Shown: positions 1 through 9,531, numbered from the stretch's first letter. The stretch is 63,437 nucleotides of DNA from Verrucomicrobiota bacterium (GCA_016222825.1 JACRQF010000027.1:1-63437), one strand, 5' to 3'. Made by a program: numbers and translations. The notes: generated from the sequence alone by a model not told the origin.

Positions 1-469
1 GGCCGGCGAGGCTGTTAAGCACTTGGTCGGTCACGACGGCTTCCGTGCGGTTGGACTCGCGCTCGGCAAGCATCTCGCCGACGCAAACGATTGGCTTCAG
101 GCGCGCAGCGAGCGCGGCCTTGGTCTTCTTGTTCACCGTCTCGTTGGTCTCGCCGAAGAACTGCCGGCGCTCGCTGTGGCCGATGATGACGTCGGCGCAG
201 AGCACGTCCTTGAGCATCGAGGCACTCACTTCGCCGGTGCACGCGCCGAATTTGTCCCAATACATGTCCTGGCCGCCGAGCTTGACGACGGAGCCGTCGA
301 GCAACTGGCCCACCGGATGCAGCGCTGTGAACGGCGGGCAAACGGCGATGTCCACGTCGAGAACGTCGGCGAGGTCGCGCTTGAGCGCCTTCACAAGATC
401 GAGCGCCTCGGCGACGGTCTTGTTCATTTTCCAGTTGCCGGCGATGAAGAGTTTGCGTGCTTTTTCCAT
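1..469 (-). CDS. tpiA: triosephosphate isomerase (partial, 3' end outside window)
   Basis: Interconverts dihydroxyacetone phosphate and glyceraldehyde 3-phosphate in cytoplasmic glycolysis. The reverse strand from the ATG at 469 reads about 155 residues without a stop to the window edge. The N-terminal AGNWKMN motif with Asn12 and substrate-binding Lys14 is present, as is GHSERR with the electrophilic His98. The catalytic Glu loop lies beyond the edge. It follows pgk by 27 bp on the same strand, so the two are probably cotranscribed, a common glycolytic pairing. Identity is clear; only completeness is unknown. Confidence 0.95.
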   Translation of the reverse strand, partial: MEKARKLFIAGNWKMNKTVAEALDLVKALKRDLADVLDVDIAVCPPFTALHPVGQLLDGSVVKLGGQDMYWDKFGACTGEVSASMLKDVLCADVIIGHSERRQFFGETNETVNKKTKAALAARLKPIVCVGEMLAERESNRTEAVVTDQVLNSLAG

Positions 470-496
470 GGTCGTGATTTAAGGGGTAGGTTGTTT

Positions 497-1729
497 TTAC
501 TTGTCTGTCAATGCGGCGACGCCGGGCAGCTCGCGGCCTTCGAGGAACTCCAGGCTCGCGCCGCCGCCGGTGCTGATGAAGGTGACCTTGTCGCCAACCT
601 TGGCTTTCTTGACGGCCTTCACACTGTCGCCGCCGCCGATGATGCTCTTGGCGCCGGCCTGCGTCGCGTTCGCGACGGCCTTGGCGACCTCGAACGTGCC
701 GGTCGCATACTCCGGCGTCTCGAAGATGCCCATCGGGCCGTTCCAGACGATGGTCTTGGATTGCGCGATCTCGGCGCTGTAACGCGCGATGGTCTTCGGT
801 CCGATGTCCACGCCGCAGTAGCCGACTTCAATCGTCGCGTCCATGCTCTGCTGCGGGTTTTTGAACTCGATCTTCGGCTTTTTCGCGCCGGGAACGGGCG
901 TCTCAACCTTCTGGGCGATGACGTGGTCCGTTGGCAACAGGAACTTCACACCGGTGGCATGAACCTTGGCGAGCGTTTCCTTGGCGATACCAAGCTTGTC
1001 TTCCTCCACGAGCGAGCTGCCGACCGCCACGCCCTGGGCCTTCAGGAACGTGTAAGCCATCGCGCCGCCGATGATGAACGCGTCGGTCTTGCCCATCAGG
1101 TTGGTGATAACACCGATCTTGTCGCTAACCTTCGCGCCGCCGAGGATGACGAGACAGGGCCGGTCGGGATTCGCCAGCTCCTCGCCAAGATACTTCAGCT
1201 CCTTCTGGAGCAGGAAGCCCGCCGCGCTGGTCTTGACGAACTTGCAGACGCCCGCGGTGGAAGCGTGCGCACGGTGCGCCGTGCCGAAGGCGTCGTTGAC
1301 GAACACATCGGCAACCTTCGCCATCTGCTCGGCGAACTTCGGGTCGTTGTCCTCCTCCTCGGCGTGGAAACGGGTGTTTTCCAACAGGAGCACGTCGCCC
1401 GCCTTCATGCTGGCGACCTTCTTGGCCACTTCCTCGCCAACGCACTCATTGGCAAAGGCGACCGGCTGCTTGAGCAACTCTGCCAGCCGCACGGCGACGG
1501 GCTTGAGGCTCATGCTCTCGACGCGCTTGCCGTCGGGGCGGCCGAGGTGGCTGCACAGGATGACGATGGCGCCGCGCTGGGTCAGGAAATTGATCGTCGG
1601 CAGCGTCTCCTTGATGCGCGTCTCGTCCGTAATCGCGCACTTCTCGTCGAGCGGGACGTTATAGTCCGCGCGCACCAACACGCGCTTGCCGTTCAAGTCT
1701 TTCAGGTCAGCAATCGAAAGTTTGTTCAT
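497..1729 (-). CDS. pgk: phosphoglycerate kinase
   Basis: Transfers the acyl phosphate of 1,3-bisphosphoglycerate to ADP in cytoplasmic glycolysis. The 410-residue length is typical. The N-terminal substrate region VLVRADYNVPL is present, followed by SHLGRPDG, LENTRFH, the interdomain LGGAKVSDKI, and the C-terminal nucleotide-binding GGGDSVKAV and STGGGASLEFLEG motifs. The ATG at 1729 starts the usual short N-terminus (MNKLSIADL). It is the first gene of a pgk-tpiA unit; no gapA is visible upstream. A promoter lies at 1865-1893. Confidence 0.97.
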   Translation of the reverse strand: MNKLSIADLKDLNGKRVLVRADYNVPLDEKCAITDETRIKETLPTINFLTQRGAIVILCSHLGRPDGKRVESMSLKPVAVRLAELLKQPVAFANECVGEEVAKKVASMKAGDVLLLENTRFHAEEEDNDPKFAEQMAKVADVFVNDAFGTAHRAHASTAGVCKFVKTSAAGFLLQKELKYLGEELANPDRPCLVILGGAKVSDKIGVITNLMGKTDAFIIGGAMAYTFLKAQGVAVGSSLVEEDKLGIAKETLAKVHATGVKFLLPTDHVIAQKVETPVPGAKKPKIEFKNPQQSMDATIEVGYCGVDIGPKTIARYSAEIAQSKTIVWNGPMGIFETPEYATGTFEVAKAVANATQAGAKSIIGGGDSVKAVKKAKVGDKVTFISTGGGASLEFLEGRELPGVAALTDK

Positions 1730-1864
1730 AAACTCCTGGCCGCGGGCGGCGACGCCATTCCAGCGCGTCTCCGCCTGCTGTTTCGTTACGTTTCCGGCCC
1801 AACGGCTGCCGGTTCCAATGCATGCGCATCCATGCGCCCGGATTCTCCGGAATTGGAACGCGGG

Positions 1865-1893
1865 ATATTATGGACGGCCCCCCGTCGCGTCAA
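1865..1893 (-). promoter_or_regulatory. sigma70-like promoter for pgk-tpiA
   Basis: On the minus strand, TTGACG (1888-1893) is separated by exactly 17 bp from TAATAT (1865-1870). It points toward pgk, with an expected leader of about 130 nt. The assignment rests only on hexamer match and spacing. Confidence 0.5.
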
Positions 1894-1958
1894 CGCTAAA
1901 GCCTCGATTTTCCCGAACGCTTTACAGCGCGGCGGTCTTGCGTCAGAATTCAGTTGTC

Positions 1959-3071
1959 GTGCAGGAGCACAGTCCATGTCGGAGGCGTTGTGGTCGGTGG
2001 CTGTGGCTGGCCGGATGGCTGGTCGCGGCGGCGGCAGTGTCTGCCCGCGCGGAGCCGCCGCCCTTCAAGCTCTCGGACTACATCACTTCGGTGGAACGGA
2101 CCTATGCCGCGCCGCGCCTGAAACCGCTCGACAACCTGGACCTGAACTACACCAAGAGCGTTTCCTCGCCCGGCCCGGAGGCGGTTGCTCGCGGCCAGCG
2201 CGACCCCGGCGAGGACGCCTTCAACGCCCTCTATGAACGCCCGCTGGGCCGGGACGTGGCGTTGCAGGTGGACGGCTCGCTGCGGTTTCCTCAGGAACGC
2301 CCGCTCACCGAAACCGGCGTCGCTCAGGGCAGCCTCGCCGTGAACAGCCTCACCACGCGCGCGGTTTACGCCGGCACTGACGCCTGGTCGCTGAAGCCGT
2401 TCTACTCGCACACGATGTGGAACCACCAGGACCGCGCCCAGGCGGCGGCGTTGGACCGCGCCGCCAGCAGCCTCGGCTTCGATGCCGACTGGCAACTGAC
2501 TTCCCGCACCAAGCTCACCAGCGGGTTGCAGAGCCAGCAGGTGGACTACACGACGGCCGCGTCCAGCTACCGCGCTGACATCGCGTCGTTCGGCATCGGG
2601 CAGCAACTGACCGGCAAACTCAGGGCCGCCGCAAGCGTCGGCACGGAGTTGCGCGAAGAGTTCGCCGGCAAACGGATGATCCATCCCAACCACGACCTGA
2701 ACCTGAGCTACGCGTTGCCCTGCGAGGCGACGTTGACCGTTGGCCGCCGGCAGGCGATTCAGGAAAGCTATGCGCCGGACTTCTACGAGGAAGTGAGCGA
2801 AGCCTACTACTCGCGGTTGAGCCAGCGCGTCATGCCGAACCTCCAGTTGGACACTTCCGCCGCGCTGGAATTCGCCGGGCGGGACGGCGCGCTCGCGGCC
2901 AGCCAGCCGATGCGCAACGAGTTCTGGCAGTTTCAGCTCGCGCCAAGCTACCAACTGCGCGAGGATTTGAGCGCGCAAGTCGGCTACAGCCTGAAAGTCT
3001 ATACGCTGCCCGCCGTGCCGAACCAGCCGCTCGACAATGCCGTGTTCCTGAGCTTGAAGCTCACCTACTAG
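1959..3071 (+). CDS. predicted outer-membrane beta-barrel protein
   Basis: The family is not recognised. The frame carries an Arg-rich n-region and hydrophobic core (RWLWLAGWLVAAAAVSARA), a clear Sec signal peptide. About 340 residues with alternating polar/aromatic patterns follow, ending in VFLSLKLTY. A terminal aromatic after alternating hydrophobics is the usual outer-membrane barrel signal. The start is uncertain: the reading frame opens far upstream inside antisense pgk, but a GTG at 1959 (or TTG at 1938) gives a sensible signal peptide, while an in-frame ATG at 1818 would add an unlikely leader. It may be a porin-like or surface protein. The gene is divergent from pgk. Confidence 0.6.
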   Translation: MQEHSPCRRRCGRWLWLAGWLVAAAAVSARAEPPPFKLSDYITSVERTYAAPRLKPLDNLDLNYTKSVSSPGPEAVARGQRDPGEDAFNALYERPLGRDVALQVDGSLRFPQERPLTETGVAQGSLAVNSLTTRAVYAGTDAWSLKPFYSHTMWNHQDRAQAAALDRAASSLGFDADWQLTSRTKLTSGLQSQQVDYTTAASSYRADIASFGIGQQLTGKLRAAASVGTELREEFAGKRMIHPNHDLNLSYALPCEATLTVGRRQAIQESYAPDFYEEVSEAYYSRLSQRVMPNLQLDTSAALEFAGRDGALAASQPMRNEFWQFQLAPSYQLREDLSAQVGYSLKVYTLPAVPNQPLDNAVFLSLKLTY

Positions 3072-3085
3072 ACCGACAAGGACCC

Positions 3086-3508
3086 ATGACTGAAAAAAAC
3101 ATCCCCGATCTCCAAGCCGCGCTTGTCTGCGAAGATGTCCGGCAGGAAATGAATCCCGCCAGCCAGACGCTCGTCGGCGTCATCAACTGCCTCCAGTCGC
3201 CCCAGTTTCCCGTCACGGCCTTCAAGCTGTTCGTCTGGGTGCGCTGGTGCGCCGGGCGCGGACAGTTCACGCAGCGGGTCCGCCTCCTGACCACCGACGA
3301 GGTCACCGCGCTGCGCGAGTCCGACTGCGTGTTCCAGCTCGCCGACGAGAATGTCAGCGTCACCAACATCACGCTCTTTGGCGGCGTGCAGTTCGAGAAG
3401 CCCGGCGTCTATTGGATCGAAGTCCACCTCGACGACGAATTGAAAATCCATTTCCCGTTCCCCGTGGTGCAGATCAAGCAGCCGCCCCAACCAGCGGGGA
3501 ACGGCTGA
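3086..3508 (+). CDS. small conserved protein (DUF6941-like)
   Basis: A 140-residue cytoplasmic protein with no signal peptide or membrane segment. It opens with PDLQAALVCEDVRQE and continues through beta-rich segments (FPVTAFKLFVWVRWC, ITLFGGVQFEKPGVYWIEVHLDDEL). The pattern of an N-terminal LQAALVCE box followed by GVYWIEV and a closing P-x-V resembles the uncharacterised DUF6941 family; this is from memory and not verified. It lies 14 bp after the barrel protein, so the two may be cotranscribed. The function is unknown. Confidence 0.6.
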   Translation: MTEKNIPDLQAALVCEDVRQEMNPASQTLVGVINCLQSPQFPVTAFKLFVWVRWCAGRGQFTQRVRLLTTDEVTALRESDCVFQLADENVSVTNITLFGGVQFEKPGVYWIEVHLDDELKIHFPFPVVQIKQPPQPAGNG

Positions 3509-3593
3509 ACTGAACCCGGTTAACTCCTGTATTGCGGCATTCCAATCCCGCAGGCATCCGCCCATCGAACGCGTTGTTTTGAGCGACCGCTCT

Positions 3594-3633
3594 GCCGGCT
3601 GGAAGCCGGCGATACAGCAGGTAGGAAACCTGC
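3594..3633. repeat. two tandem REP-like hairpins with GGAA loops
   Basis: Two adjacent palindromes share one design: GCCGGC-TGGAA-GCCGGC at 3594-3610 and GCAGGT-AGGAA-ACCTGC at 3617-3633. Each has a 6-bp perfect stem and a loop ending in GGAA. They lie in the 250-bp gap between the small conserved protein and the NfeD-like gene. Similar stem-GAA-stem units recur at 27843, 27935 and 28150. Confidence 0.6.
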
Positions 3634-3758
3634 GCTACACGGATCCGCGAACGTGGCGTCCGCGCTTGGACGCGCCTCTTCGAATCGCATCGGCGCTTTC
3701 GGGCTTGCTTGATGGGAGGCGGAGGCATTAACTACCGCCAACACGCTTGGAGGCCGCT

Positions 3759-4337
3759 ATGGACAAAGTATTCATGGTCTATCTGATCTGCTTCGGGGTC
3801 GGTCTGCTTTTCACCCTGGTCAGCGCCTTCATGGCGGACGTGTTTGGCGGGCACGATGCAGGCGCGGGCGGGCATGAAGGCATCGGGGCCGACGGCCACG
3901 CGGAGGCGGGGTTCGGCACGCACGACATGCCCGGTTTCTCGCCCATCAGCCCGACGACGATCGCTTCGTTTATCACGGCGTTTGGCGGCATCGGGATGGT
4001 GCTCTCGAAGATCGAGGCGACCAGTCCGGTCTGGATCAGCGCGCCGGTGGCGGCGCTGGGCGGGCTGGTCATCGCAATGCTCGTGTTCTGGCTCTTTCGC
4101 GCGGTGTTCCGCCGGACGCAAAGTTCCAGCGAATCGAAGGTCGCGCAGGTGATCGGGCTGACGGCCACGGTCATCACGCCGATTGCCGCCGACGGCGTCG
4201 GCGAGATCGCCTACATCCACGGCGGCAGCCGCTACACGGCGCCGGCCCGCGGCGAAGATGGCGCGGCGTTCGGCAACGGACGGACCGTGAAGATCACCCG
4301 CATCGTCGGCACGCAGTTTTACGTCGCCGCTTCCTGA
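3759..4337 (+). CDS. NfeD/YuaF-like membrane protein
   Basis: A 192-residue membrane protein next to a flotillin. It has an N-terminal transmembrane helix (VYLICFGVGLLFTLVSAFM), a Gly/His-rich loop, two further hydrophobic helices (about residues 66-120) and a C-terminal beta-rich segment (AQVIGLTATVITP, GEIAYIHGGSRYTAPA, VKITRIVGTQFYV) resembling the OB fold of NfeD proteins. NfeD/YuaF proteins typically pair with flotillins in membrane-microdomain operons, and the next gene is a flotillin. The ATG at 3759 has GGAGG at 3749-3753 just upstream; an in-frame TTG at 3747 overlaps that Shine-Dalgarno and was rejected. Confidence 0.75.
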   Translation: MDKVFMVYLICFGVGLLFTLVSAFMADVFGGHDAGAGGHEGIGADGHAEAGFGTHDMPGFSPISPTTIASFITAFGGIGMVLSKIEATSPVWISAPVAALGGLVIAMLVFWLFRAVFRRTQSSSESKVAQVIGLTATVITPIAADGVGEIAYIHGGSRYTAPARGEDGAAFGNGRTVKITRIVGTQFYVAAS

Positions 4338-4400
4338 CCCGTTTTTTCCGCCGCCAACCCAATCATCGAAACAACGCTCCATTCAACGAAAGCCGAGAAT

Positions 4401-5927
4401 ATGATTCCAACACTTGTCGCCATGTTGCCGGAAGGCGCGGGGTTTGCAGCCGTCGCCATCGTCGGGCTGGTCATCGTCATTTTTGTCTTTGGCACCGTCT
4501 GGGCCAGCCGCTACACGAAGGTCGGCCCGAACGAGGTGATGGTCATCTCCGGCCGCAAGTATCGCGTGACGGACCCCAGCGGCGCGGTCAGCTTCCGCGG
4601 CTTCCGCATCGTCAAGGGCGGCGGCACGTTCATCATCCCGGTGATCGAGAAAGCCGACGTGCTCTCGCTGGAGTTGCTCACGATAGACGTGCAGACGCCG
4701 GAGGTTTACACGAGCAAGGGCGTGCCGGTGAAGGTGGACGGCGTCGCGCAGATCAAGGTCAAGGGCGACGACGTTTCCATCGCCACCGCCGCGGAGCAGT
4801 TCCTCAGCAAAGGCCGGGAAGACATCAAGAACATCGCGATGCAGACGCTGGAGGGCCACTTGCGCGCCATTCTCGGCACGATGACGGTGGAGGAAATCTA
4901 CCAGAACCGCGACGCGTTCGCCGCCAAGGTGCAGGAGGTGGCCGCGGGCGACATGGCCAACATGGGCCTCGGCATCGTCAGCTTCACCATCCGCGACATC
5001 CGCGACAGCCAGGGCTACCTCGACGCGCTCGGCAAACCGCGCATCGCGCAGGTCAAACGCGACGCCATCATCGCGCAGGCCGAAGCCGACCGCGACTCGA
5101 TGATCCGTTCCGCACAGGCGCAGCAGGCCGGCCAGGAGGCGAAGTTTGCCGCCGACACGAAGATCGCCGAGGCGCAACGCGACTACCAATCCAACGTCGC
5201 CATGTATCAGGCCGCGGTGAACCAGAAGAAGGCCGAGGCCGACCTCGCCTACGATTTGCAGAAGTTCAAGACCGGCCAGTTGGTGAAGGCGGAGGAAGTG
5301 CAGGTCAACATCATCGAGAAGCAGAAGCAGATCGAGCTGCAGCAACAGGAAATCCAACGCAAGCAGAAGGAGCTTGAAGCGACCGTCCAGAAGCCCGCAG
5401 ACGCCGAACGCTACAAGGTGGAGACGCTCGCCAACGCGCGGAAGTTCCAACTCGAAACCGAAGCCGCCGGCGCCGCGTCAGCCACGAAGGCGACCGGTTA
5501 CGCCAGCGCCGACGTCGTCAAGGCCACCGGCATCGCCGAGGCCGACGCGAACAAGGCGCGCGGTCTCGCCCAAGCCGACGTCATCGAGGCGCAAGGCAAG
5601 GCGACCGCCGAGGCGATGCGCTTCAAGGCGGAGTCGTTCAAGCAATACAACGAGGCTGCCGTCATCCAGATGATCGTCGAGATTCTCCCAACGGTGGCCG
5701 GCAAGATCTCCGAGCCATTGGCCAAGACCGAGAAGATCGTCATCATCAATGCCGGCAACGGTCCCGGCGGCGGCGCGAGCAAGCTCACCGGCGACGTGAC
5801 CACCATCATCAGTCAGTTGCCGCCCGTCATCGAAAGTCTCACCGGCGTGAAGTTCGAGAAGCTGCTCGAACAGGTGCCGGCGTTGAAGAAGGCGATGGAA
5901 AAAGCCGAAGACGAGCCGAAAGCGTGA
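4401..5927 (+). CDS. floT: flotillin family protein
   Basis: A membrane-microdomain scaffold of 508 residues. It has an N-terminal transmembrane/hairpin segment (about residues 14-34), an SPFH/band-7 domain (about 35-220, including VPVKVDGVAQIKVKGDD), then a long Ala/Glu-rich coiled coil (about 220-410) with repeated A/E-A patterns, and a C-terminal GNGPGGGASKLTGDVTTIISQLP tail typical of YuaG/FloT. It begins 63 bp after the NfeD-like gene, matching the yuaF-yuaG arrangement known in Bacillus. No oddity is visible. The family is certain; the exact orthologue symbol is by analogy. Confidence 0.9.
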   Translation: MIPTLVAMLPEGAGFAAVAIVGLVIVIFVFGTVWASRYTKVGPNEVMVISGRKYRVTDPSGAVSFRGFRIVKGGGTFIIPVIEKADVLSLELLTIDVQTPEVYTSKGVPVKVDGVAQIKVKGDDVSIATAAEQFLSKGREDIKNIAMQTLEGHLRAILGTMTVEEIYQNRDAFAAKVQEVAAGDMANMGLGIVSFTIRDIRDSQGYLDALGKPRIAQVKRDAIIAQAEADRDSMIRSAQAQQAGQEAKFAADTKIAEAQRDYQSNVAMYQAAVNQKKAEADLAYDLQKFKTGQLVKAEEVQVNIIEKQKQIELQQQEIQRKQKELEATVQKPADAERYKVETLANARKFQLETEAAGAASATKATGYASADVVKATGIAEADANKARGLAQADVIEAQGKATAEAMRFKAESFKQYNEAAVIQMIVEILPTVAGKISEPLAKTEKIVIINAGNGPGGGASKLTGDVTTIISQLPPVIESLTGVKFEKLLEQVPALKKAMEKAEDEPKA

Positions 5928-5951
5928 ACCATCGCTGAGGACGCCGACGCC

Positions 5952-6794
5952 ATGCGCCTCTTTGAAGCCATCCTGGACGCCAACCACCGCGCCGCCGCGG
6001 GCGACAAAAGCGCCGGCGTGCGCGTGGCGGAGTTCGCGGACTCGCTGCCGGTGGTGGCGCTGACGTGCATTGACCCGCGGCTGAATCCGCTGATGCCGGA
6101 GGTGCTGGGCCTGCCGGAGGAAAACTTCATCTGGCTGCGCAACGCAGGCAACATCATCACCGGCTCGATGAGCAGCACAATCCGCTCGTTGGCGCTGGCG
6201 TGCGTGGTGAAAGGCGGGAAGGAAATCGCCGTCATCGGCCACAGCGACTGCCGCGCCGGCCAGACGACCGTGCTGCAACTCACCGAGCGCTTCGCCGCGC
6301 TCGGCGTGGGGCGGGCGAAGCTGCCGGACAATCTCGTCGAGTTCTTCGGGGTCTTCGCCAGCGAGCGGCAGAACGTGCTGAAGGCCGTGGAGTTCATCCG
6401 CCACAGCCCGATCATCGGGCCGAAGGTGCCGGTGCATGGCTTGCTGGTGGACATCCAGACGGGCCGGCTGGAATGGCTGGTGAATGGCTATCAGGCGCTC
6501 GATGCGGCCGCCGCGCATTTCGCCGAAGCGATCCACGTGCAGGACCCGACGATGCAAGCAGCCTTCGCGTCGCCGGAGCCGGACGGCAGCGAGAAAAAGC
6601 CGGTCGAAACGAAAGTCGGCGAGCCGGAACCGGTCACGGGTTGGTCGGTGAAGGACGCGAAGGTTATTGAGATGCACGCTCCCGAAGCTCCGCCGAAAGT
6701 CCGGTTGGTGGATGAGAAACCCGCCCACGCTCCCGCGCCGAAACGTCCGCCGGTGATCTCCCCGTTCAGGAACAGGACGCGCCGCAACTCTTAA
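5952..6794 (+). CDS. beta-carbonic anhydrase with C-terminal extension
   Basis: Catalyses CO2/bicarbonate interconversion with zinc. Ligands are visible: Cys39 in CIDPR (with Asp41/Arg43 as the catalytic dyad) and His97/Cys100 in IGHSDCRAG, fitting the C-x-D-x-R and H-x-x-C signature. The enzyme domain covers about residues 1-195. The last 80 or so residues are Pro/Lys/Glu-rich with no obvious fold, longer than the family norm. There is no signal peptide, so it is probably cytoplasmic. It starts 24 bp after the flotillin gene and may be cotranscribed. Confidence 0.88.
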   Translation: MRLFEAILDANHRAAAGDKSAGVRVAEFADSLPVVALTCIDPRLNPLMPEVLGLPEENFIWLRNAGNIITGSMSSTIRSLALACVVKGGKEIAVIGHSDCRAGQTTVLQLTERFAALGVGRAKLPDNLVEFFGVFASERQNVLKAVEFIRHSPIIGPKVPVHGLLVDIQTGRLEWLVNGYQALDAAAAHFAEAIHVQDPTMQAAFASPEPDGSEKKPVETKVGEPEPVTGWSVKDAKVIEMHAPEAPPKVRLVDEKPAHAPAPKRPPVISPFRNRTRRNS

Positions 6795-7077
6795 GGGAGG
6801 TCGTCACCCTCTGGGGATTTGTGGGCAAAAAAAATAGCGTGAAGGAATTATTGAGCTGCCACTGCGTTTGCACTCACACCGCTATCTTCCTTCTACGCGC
6901 CACGAGTTTAACACTGATTCAAGTTTCCGCAAGTGGCGTTTTCGGCACAAGGAAACTCACGCGGTCTTCTCCTGTGGGAGCCTCGCCACGCTTGACCCGA
7001 TGCATTCGCGCACTAGACTTCATCCCAACGGAAGAAAGGAGTCTTGACGAACCACTTCGTTGGACGAGAACCAACTC

Positions 7078-8118
7078 ATGCCCGCTGCTGATCCACAAAC
7101 GAAGAAGCCGAATCCGAAACGGATTGGCGATGTCGCGATCATCGTCGCGGTCCTTGCGCTCGCGGGCTTTCTTTGGTGGGCGCCGGTGCGGGTATCAATC
7201 TCGCCTGCACGAGTCGCGTCTGATCCCGCATTCAGGCGGCCCGGCTCGATTTTCACCAACTCCCTTGGCGCGGAGATGGTCTTCATCCCGCCGGGCGAGT
7301 TCATACTCGGCAGCACGCCGCAGGAACGCGCGCAGGCCAGGGCGATGGGCGCGACCGAAACACAGGTGGAGAATGAAGGCGACCAGCCGCGCCGCACGCA
7401 AGTCCGCCACGGCTTCTGGATCGGCAGGACCGAGTTGACGGTGGGGCAGTGGCAGCAGTTCGTCAACGACGCTCACTACCAGTCGGACGCGGTCACGGGA
7501 TTTGCCATTCTGGATTCGTATCCCGAGAAAAGGCCGGAGGATCATCCGATGGCGTGGATCACGTGGCGGGATGCAGTAGCGTTTTGCGATTGGCTCACCC
7601 TGCGGGAGCAGCGCGCGAACCGTCTGCCCGAGCGCTGCATCTATCGCCTGCCGTCGGAGGCTGAGTGGGAATACGCCTGCCGCGGCGGGCGGCAAGGCGC
7701 GATGTTTTGGTGGGGCGACTCGCCGGCGGACGGCCGCGGACGGTTGAATTGGAGCGGGAACGGCGTTTCCGCGAAATCCACCTGCCCGGTGGACGCATTT
7801 GGCGCGCGCGGCCGGAACGGTTTTGGCCTGGCCGACATGCTGGGCAATGTCCGCGAGCTTTGCCTCGACGCGTGGGACGCTGCCGCCGCCGCCGAGGTGC
7901 TCTGCGCGGACTACACGAAGAGCAAAGCTCGCGTGCTCAAAGGCGGCAGTTTCCGAAGCTTCGCGTTCGACGCGCGCATCGCCCGGCGCTGGTCGAGCCT
8001 TTATTCCTGCGGCGGCTCCGATATTGGCTTTCGCGTGAGCTGCGGCATAAATCTTTCCAACGAGGTCACAAGAGTTCTCCAGAAGCTGGTGGTGCCCAAA
8101 GCCAAGTCGTCGCCGTGA
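7078..8118 (+). CDS. SUMF1/FGE-domain membrane-anchored protein lacking the catalytic cysteines
   Basis: The protein has an N-terminal transmembrane anchor (DVAIIVAVLALAGFLWWAP) and a formylglycine-generating-enzyme-like domain: MVFIPPGEFILGS, TELTVGQWQQF, PMAWITWRDAVAFCDWL, YRLPSEAEWEYACRGG, GLADMLGNVRELCLD, RVLKGGSF and IGFRV. In true FGE a redox cysteine pair sits in the segment after RGGSF; here that segment reads GGSFRSFAFDARIARRW with no Cys. It is therefore probably not a sulfatase activator but one of the many SUMF1 relatives with other roles. The ATG at 7078 was chosen; an in-frame TTG at 7060 is possible. It converges with the sulfatase gene 15 bp away. Confidence 0.8.
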   Translation: MPAADPQTKKPNPKRIGDVAIIVAVLALAGFLWWAPVRVSISPARVASDPAFRRPGSIFTNSLGAEMVFIPPGEFILGSTPQERAQARAMGATETQVENEGDQPRRTQVRHGFWIGRTELTVGQWQQFVNDAHYQSDAVTGFAILDSYPEKRPEDHPMAWITWRDAVAFCDWLTLREQRANRLPERCIYRLPSEAEWEYACRGGRQGAMFWWGDSPADGRGRLNWSGNGVSAKSTCPVDAFGARGRNGFGLADMLGNVRELCLDAWDAAAAAEVLCADYTKSKARVLKGGSFRSFAFDARIARRWSSLYSCGGSDIGFRVSCGINLSNEVTRVLQKLVVPKAKSSP

Positions 8119-8133
8119 CTTCGGCGGCTGCGA

Positions 8134-9531
8134 TCAACGCTTCCCCTTGCCGGCCGACTGTTCCAACTTCTTCTTGTGCTCATCCAGAATCCTCCGGCGA
8201 ACGTCCGGGTCCTCGGGAATGCGCCCGCTGTCGTTGGTCTGCTCGATCCACCGGTCCAGTGCCGCCCGCAGCCGCGCAAGCGTCTCGCGATGCTCCGGCG
8301 ATTCGGCGAGGTTCTTCAACTCGAACGGATCGTTCTGTAGATCGTAGAGTTCCTCCGCCGGCCGGCTCGCCGCCATGAACTTCATCTGCGCCGCGTTGAG
8401 TTTGCCTTCGGCCTGACGCTGGCGCATAAGCGCGTAGTTGGGATTGGTGCGGTCGAGGTAAGGCATCGGCTGGATGTAGGGCCGCTGCGGTTCGAAGTTG
8501 CGGATGAGCTTGAACCGCGCGTCGCGCACGGTGCGTGTGCGGTCGAGGCTCTCGTCGAGCCGGTCGCGCGCGGTGAAGATGAACTCGCGCCGTTTCGCGC
8601 CGGGACCGAGGAACGGCTGGCCGTGCATTTCCTTCGGCAGCGCCACGCCCGCCAGCGCCAGCGTCGTCGCGGTCACGTCAATCAAGCTTACCAGTTCGTC
8701 GCTGGAGGAACCCGGCGGGCAAAGGGCGGGCCACCGCACCATCAGCGGCACGGCACAGCCCGCTTCGTAGGCGGTGCATTTGCCGCGGAAGCACTCGCGG
8801 CCATTGTCGCCGAAGAAGAACACGATGGTGTTGTCGCGCAGGCCGTCTTTCTCCAGCAGGTCGAGCACCGCGCCGACCTTCGCGTCCAGCATTATCATCG
8901 AGTCGTGATAGAGCGCCCAGTCCTCCCGCGCGATGGGATGGTCCGGCAGATACGGCGGCAGCGTGACCTTCGCGGGATCGGTCGGGTTCTGAGCCGCTTT
9001 CTTGTAGATGCGGTGGGTTTCTTGGAAGTTGACCTGCGCGTAGAACGGCTGGTGGCTCTTGAGGTCGTTCCACTTGGCCGAGTCGTAAGGCTTGCCGTCG
9101 TAGCAGAAATTCCAGTCGGTCTTGCCCGTGCCGCGAAATCCGGCGCTGGCGGGGAACTGGGTGACATTGGCGGTAAAATAACCCGCCTCGCGCAGCCGGT
9201 CGCTGATAACGCGGATACCGGCGGGCGGCTTGTAGCCGTCGTCGCGATGGCTGCGGTGATGATGCGCCGCGAACGCAATCTGATACATCCCCGTGCAGAA
9301 CGCCGACCGCGACGGTGAGCAGACCGGCGCAGTTGAGTAGGCATGGCGGTAGAGCCGGCCCTGCGAAGCGAGCCGGTCAAGATTCGGCGTGCGCGCATCG
9401 CGATTGCCGTAGCAGCCGAGGTCCGGGCTGATGTCCTCGCCGATGAGCCAGAGGATATTGGGTCGCGCCGGCTCGGCGGCGAAGAGGACGGACGCGGCAA
9501 GCAACGGGGTGAGCGAAGCCAAGAGTTTCAT
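8134..9531 (-). CDS. Cys-type sulfatase (alkaline phosphatase superfamily)
   Basis: A secreted 465-residue sulfuric ester hydrolase with a signal peptide (about residues 1-19). The metal-binding PNILWLIGEDISPDLGCYG motif follows, then the modification site C71-S-P-S-R with Cys71 expected to become formylglycine, and the metal-site motif VFFFGDNGR. The C-terminal LYDLQNDPFELKNLA is typical of S1-family sulfatases. Its ATG overlaps the stop of the upstream sulfatase by 4 bp (9528-9531, ATGA), so translation is probably coupled. The substrate is unknown. The neighbouring SUMF1 protein lacks the cysteines needed to mature it. Confidence 0.92.
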   Translation of the reverse strand: MKLLASLTPLLAASVLFAAEPARPNILWLIGEDISPDLGCYGNRDARTPNLDRLASQGRLYRHAYSTAPVCSPSRSAFCTGMYQIAFAAHHHRSHRDDGYKPPAGIRVISDRLREAGYFTANVTQFPASAGFRGTGKTDWNFCYDGKPYDSAKWNDLKSHQPFYAQVNFQETHRIYKKAAQNPTDPAKVTLPPYLPDHPIAREDWALYHDSMIMLDAKVGAVLDLLEKDGLRDNTIVFFFGDNGRECFRGKCTAYEAGCAVPLMVRWPALCPPGSSSDELVSLIDVTATTLALAGVALPKEMHGQPFLGPGAKRREFIFTARDRLDESLDRTRTVRDARFKLIRNFEPQRPYIQPMPYLDRTNPNYALMRQRQAEGKLNAAQMKFMAASRPAEELYDLQNDPFELKNLAESPEHRETLARLRAALDRWIEQTNDSGRIPEDPDVRRRILDEHKKKLEQSAGKGKR